Source: Candidatus Forterrea sp. (GTDB taxonomy: Archaea > Iainarchaeota > Iainarchaeia > Iainarchaeales > JAAZKV01). Taken from it: a DNA stretch of 13,808 nt. Where the stretch lies: assembly GCA_020717885.1 (NCBI GenBank), contig DYDN01000015.1, positions 1-13,808 on the forward strand, written 5' to 3'. Position 1 is the first letter of the stretch. Each line of letters opens with the position of its first letter. The translations under genes were made by a program, and so were the position numbers. The notes below the pieces were generated by a model. It was not told the DNA's origin, made no database searches, and saw only the letters and a program-made list of their open reading frames with translations. This document shows, one piece after another, positions 12,508 through 13,808 of the stretch.

Positions 12508-13167
12508 ATGTTCGAAGCAACAAGAACTGCCTTTTTGCCAGAACTTTTACTTGACCTTTCTCGCGCAAAAAAATGCCGAAAAGCTTCTTTTAGAAAAAAA
12601 TTCCAGCGCATTGAACCTGCATGCGCGGAGCAAAATGTTATACGCGCAATGCTTACGCGAATGCGCCCAAAAGAAATGAAACCAATTGAGGATGCACACT
12701 ATGGCGTTGATTATTTATATAATGGAACAACAATTGACCAAAAATTTTCATTTGGCGGCTTAGGGGAAAATACAATTAAAGTGCGGGTACGAAATAGAGA
12801 ATTAATGAATAATTCCGATTGGACAATGATAATTAACTCAAAGTGGGAAACGGAACTATTTGAAACCTCAAAGCTTGCTCAATTTGTGAAAAAGAATTGG
12901 TGCCTTGTACAAAGAAGATTAATTGAGAAAAAATATACTTATTCCGCATATGCTGTTCGGCTTGAGGAGTTCTACTCAATTGAAGAAGTTGAACCAATAA
13001 GAGTGCCGCTTACACAGGAAGGGATATACTCCGCGCTTGAGAGAATTACACTTAATTGTGTTGGAGTTAGTGCGCCAACACCAAACTCAAGGGACAAGCC
13101 GTACAAGCCCCCTTCTCCAATAAATCCTCCACGAATGGAAGAAAACGAAGTAATTGTGTTAAAGTAA
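12508..13167 (+). CDS. Hypothetical protein with PD-(D/E)XK nuclease-like motif
   Basis: 219 residues, family not recognised by name. An acidic helix (AEQNVIRAML, E41) is followed by GVDYLYNGTTIDQKFSFGG, where D68 and D77-x-K79 sit on two probable beta strands. This is the spacing and context of the PD-(D/E)XK nuclease core (E, D, D-x-K). Further strands (WTMIIN) and a basic stretch (VKKNWCLVQRRLIEKK) follow; the end is a Pro-rich tail. A type II restriction enzyme, a repair nuclease or a phage-derived nuclease are all possible; no methyltransferase is in the window. The ATG has AGGA 13 nt upstream, a weak site. The motif is what I see; nuclease activity is inferred. Confidence 0.6.
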   Translation: MFEATRTAFLPELLLDLSRAKKCRKASFRKKFQRIEPACAEQNVIRAMLTRMRPKEMKPIEDAHYGVDYLYNGTTIDQKFSFGGLGENTIKVRVRNRELMNNSDWTMIINSKWETELFETSKLAQFVKKNWCLVQRRLIEKKYTYSAYAVRLEEFYSIEEVEPIRVPLTQEGIYSALERITLNCVGVSAPTPNSRDKPYKPPSPINPPRMEENEVIVLK

Positions 13168-13189
13168 GCAACTTTTTGCTAACTGCCTA

Positions 13190-13204
13190 GAAATAAAAAA
13201 CCTT
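13190..13204 (+). promoter_or_regulatory. TATA-like box for the acetyltransferase gene
   Basis: AGAAATAAAAAACCT is centred about 26 nt before ATG 13223, and no clear Shine-Dalgarno lies between, which fits a leaderless message. ACTTTTTGC just after the previous stop may end the upstream transcript. Confidence 0.3.
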
Positions 13205-13222
13205 AACGAGATTAATACAAGC

Positions 13223-13735
13223 ATGGCTGAACAAAAACTTAGTTTGAAATTAGCTACTGAAGAGGATGCTGAATTTATTTACGAGATGATGCAGAATAAA
13301 GAATATCAAAAACACTACTTAGACAGATTACTTTACAAAAGCGTGGAGGAAACAAGAATTGAAATGAGAAAAATGGGGCGCGAAGCAAAAATTGGGAAAG
13401 TATTTTACTTTGTTGTACTCCTGGGAAAGAAAAGAATTGGTGTACTTAATGTTTACAAAATAAATGCGAAGGATAAACGCGGATCAATCGGATACGGGAT
13501 TATGCGCGAAGAATGGGGAAAGGGACTTGGAAGCAAAATATGCGCGCTTGGAATTGAATACATAAAGAAAAATCTGAACTTACACACAATTGAAGCAACC
13601 GCAGACTCGAATAATGAAGCTAGCAAAAAAGTTCTTGAAAAAAACGGGTTTGTTCTATTGGGGACTGCGAAGGACTATTATTTTGACAGAGGAAAATACA
13701 TAGATAGGGATTTATACTGGAAAGTTTTAAAATAA
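13223..13735 (+). CDS. GNAT-family N-acetyltransferase (RimJ/RimL-like)
   Basis: Transfers an acetyl group from acetyl-CoA to an amine; the substrate is unknown. 170 residues, the usual length. The acetyl-CoA-binding motif A is R95-E-E-W-G-K-G-L-G103, just after the strand KRGSIGYGIM. It is followed by the HTIEATADSNNEASKKVLEK segment and GFVLLGTAKDYYFDRGKYID, typical of the Acetyltransf_3 / RimJ-RimL group, which acetylates ribosomal protein N-termini or small molecules. ATG 13223 has no good Shine-Dalgarno but an AT-rich box at leaderless spacing, so it is probably transcribed separately from the nuclease-like gene 55 nt upstream. Confidence 0.88.
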   Translation: MAEQKLSLKLATEEDAEFIYEMMQNKEYQKHYLDRLLYKSVEETRIEMRKMGREAKIGKVFYFVVLLGKKRIGVLNVYKINAKDKRGSIGYGIMREEWGKGLGSKICALGIEYIKKNLNLHTIEATADSNNEASKKVLEKNGFVLLGTAKDYYFDRGKYIDRDLYWKVLK

Positions 13736-13766
13736 AACAGAGTTAATTTAGAAAGTGAGTGAATTA

Positions 13767-13786
13767 CCCCACACTAAAGTGTGGGG
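13767..13786 (+). repeat. Perfect 8-bp hairpin resembling an IS200/IS605 subterminal palindrome
   Basis: CCCCACAC, loop TAAA, GTGTGGGG, preceded by GTGAATTA-like bases (AGTGAATTA) and followed by CTTCTT. The C4AC(A/G)C ... G(T/C)GTG4 hairpin with GAATTA before and CTTCT after closely resembles the end palindromes of IS200/IS605 (TnpA/TnpB) elements from archaea and bacteria, as I remember them. No tnpA or tnpB lies within the window, so the rest would lie to the right. It also lies 32 nt after the acetyltransferase stop and could work as its terminator. Confidence 0.5.
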
Positions 13787-13808
13787 CTTCTTAATAGCGC
13801 GTTTAGAA

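Noticed and set aside
1..13808. CRISPR arrays, rRNA genes, replication origin
   Set aside because: No regularly spaced repeats, no rRNA sequence and no clustered origin-type repeats are visible on either strand.

Overview
The window looks archaeal. It carries a class I (archaeal-type) lysyl-tRNA synthetase, an archaeal-type TrpRS and a tRNA-Trp with no encoded CCA. The first genes of transcripts have AT-rich TATA-like boxes centred about 24-27 nt before the start codon (the spacing expected of leaderless mRNAs), while genes inside operons have GGAGG/GGTGA Shine-Dalgarno sites. The A/T-rich, tightly packed layout would suit a small-genome archaeon, possibly DPANN, but that lineage guess is inference only.

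Left flank (1-1816), accessory: the 3' end of a DDE transposase runs in from the left edge and ends near a hairpin. Two overlapping small genes follow, the second winged-helix-like. Then come a 41-codon remnant of a HAD-family phosphatase and, on the minus strand, a toxin-antitoxin-like pair (TumE/DUF7718-like protein plus HTH regulator). The first ~760 bases are strikingly A+C-rich on the plus strand, unlike the rest of the window.

Centre (1817-4553): a divergently transcribed 779-residue class I LysRS has a ~225-residue C-terminal domain that reads as a B3/B4 (PheRS beta-type editing) domain. On the other side of its promoter is a strong TATA box. At leaderless spacing from it lies an 8-codon ORF (MERLVWSQ) whose single Trp codon sits inside a 14-bp hairpin, followed by a T7 tract. 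Next comes tRNA-Trp(CCA).

Tryptophan island (4483-12235): tRNA-Trp, trpB, trpA, a trpC-trpF fusion, trpE, trpG, trpD and trpS. This covers every step from chorismate to tryptophan and then tryptophanyl-tRNA: the amino acid, its tRNA and its synthetase. Genes overlap by 4-11 nt from trpB through trpG. The 5' end of trpB appears frameshifted: the conserved FGEFGG segment is encoded in frame but has no start codon, and one extra A separates it from a good ATG/SD.

Right flank (12232-13808): a small unknown protein, a protein with a PD-(D/E)XK-like nuclease motif, and a RimJ/RimL-like GNAT acetyltransferase. At the end is a perfect hairpin resembling the subterminal palindromes of IS200/IS605 elements.
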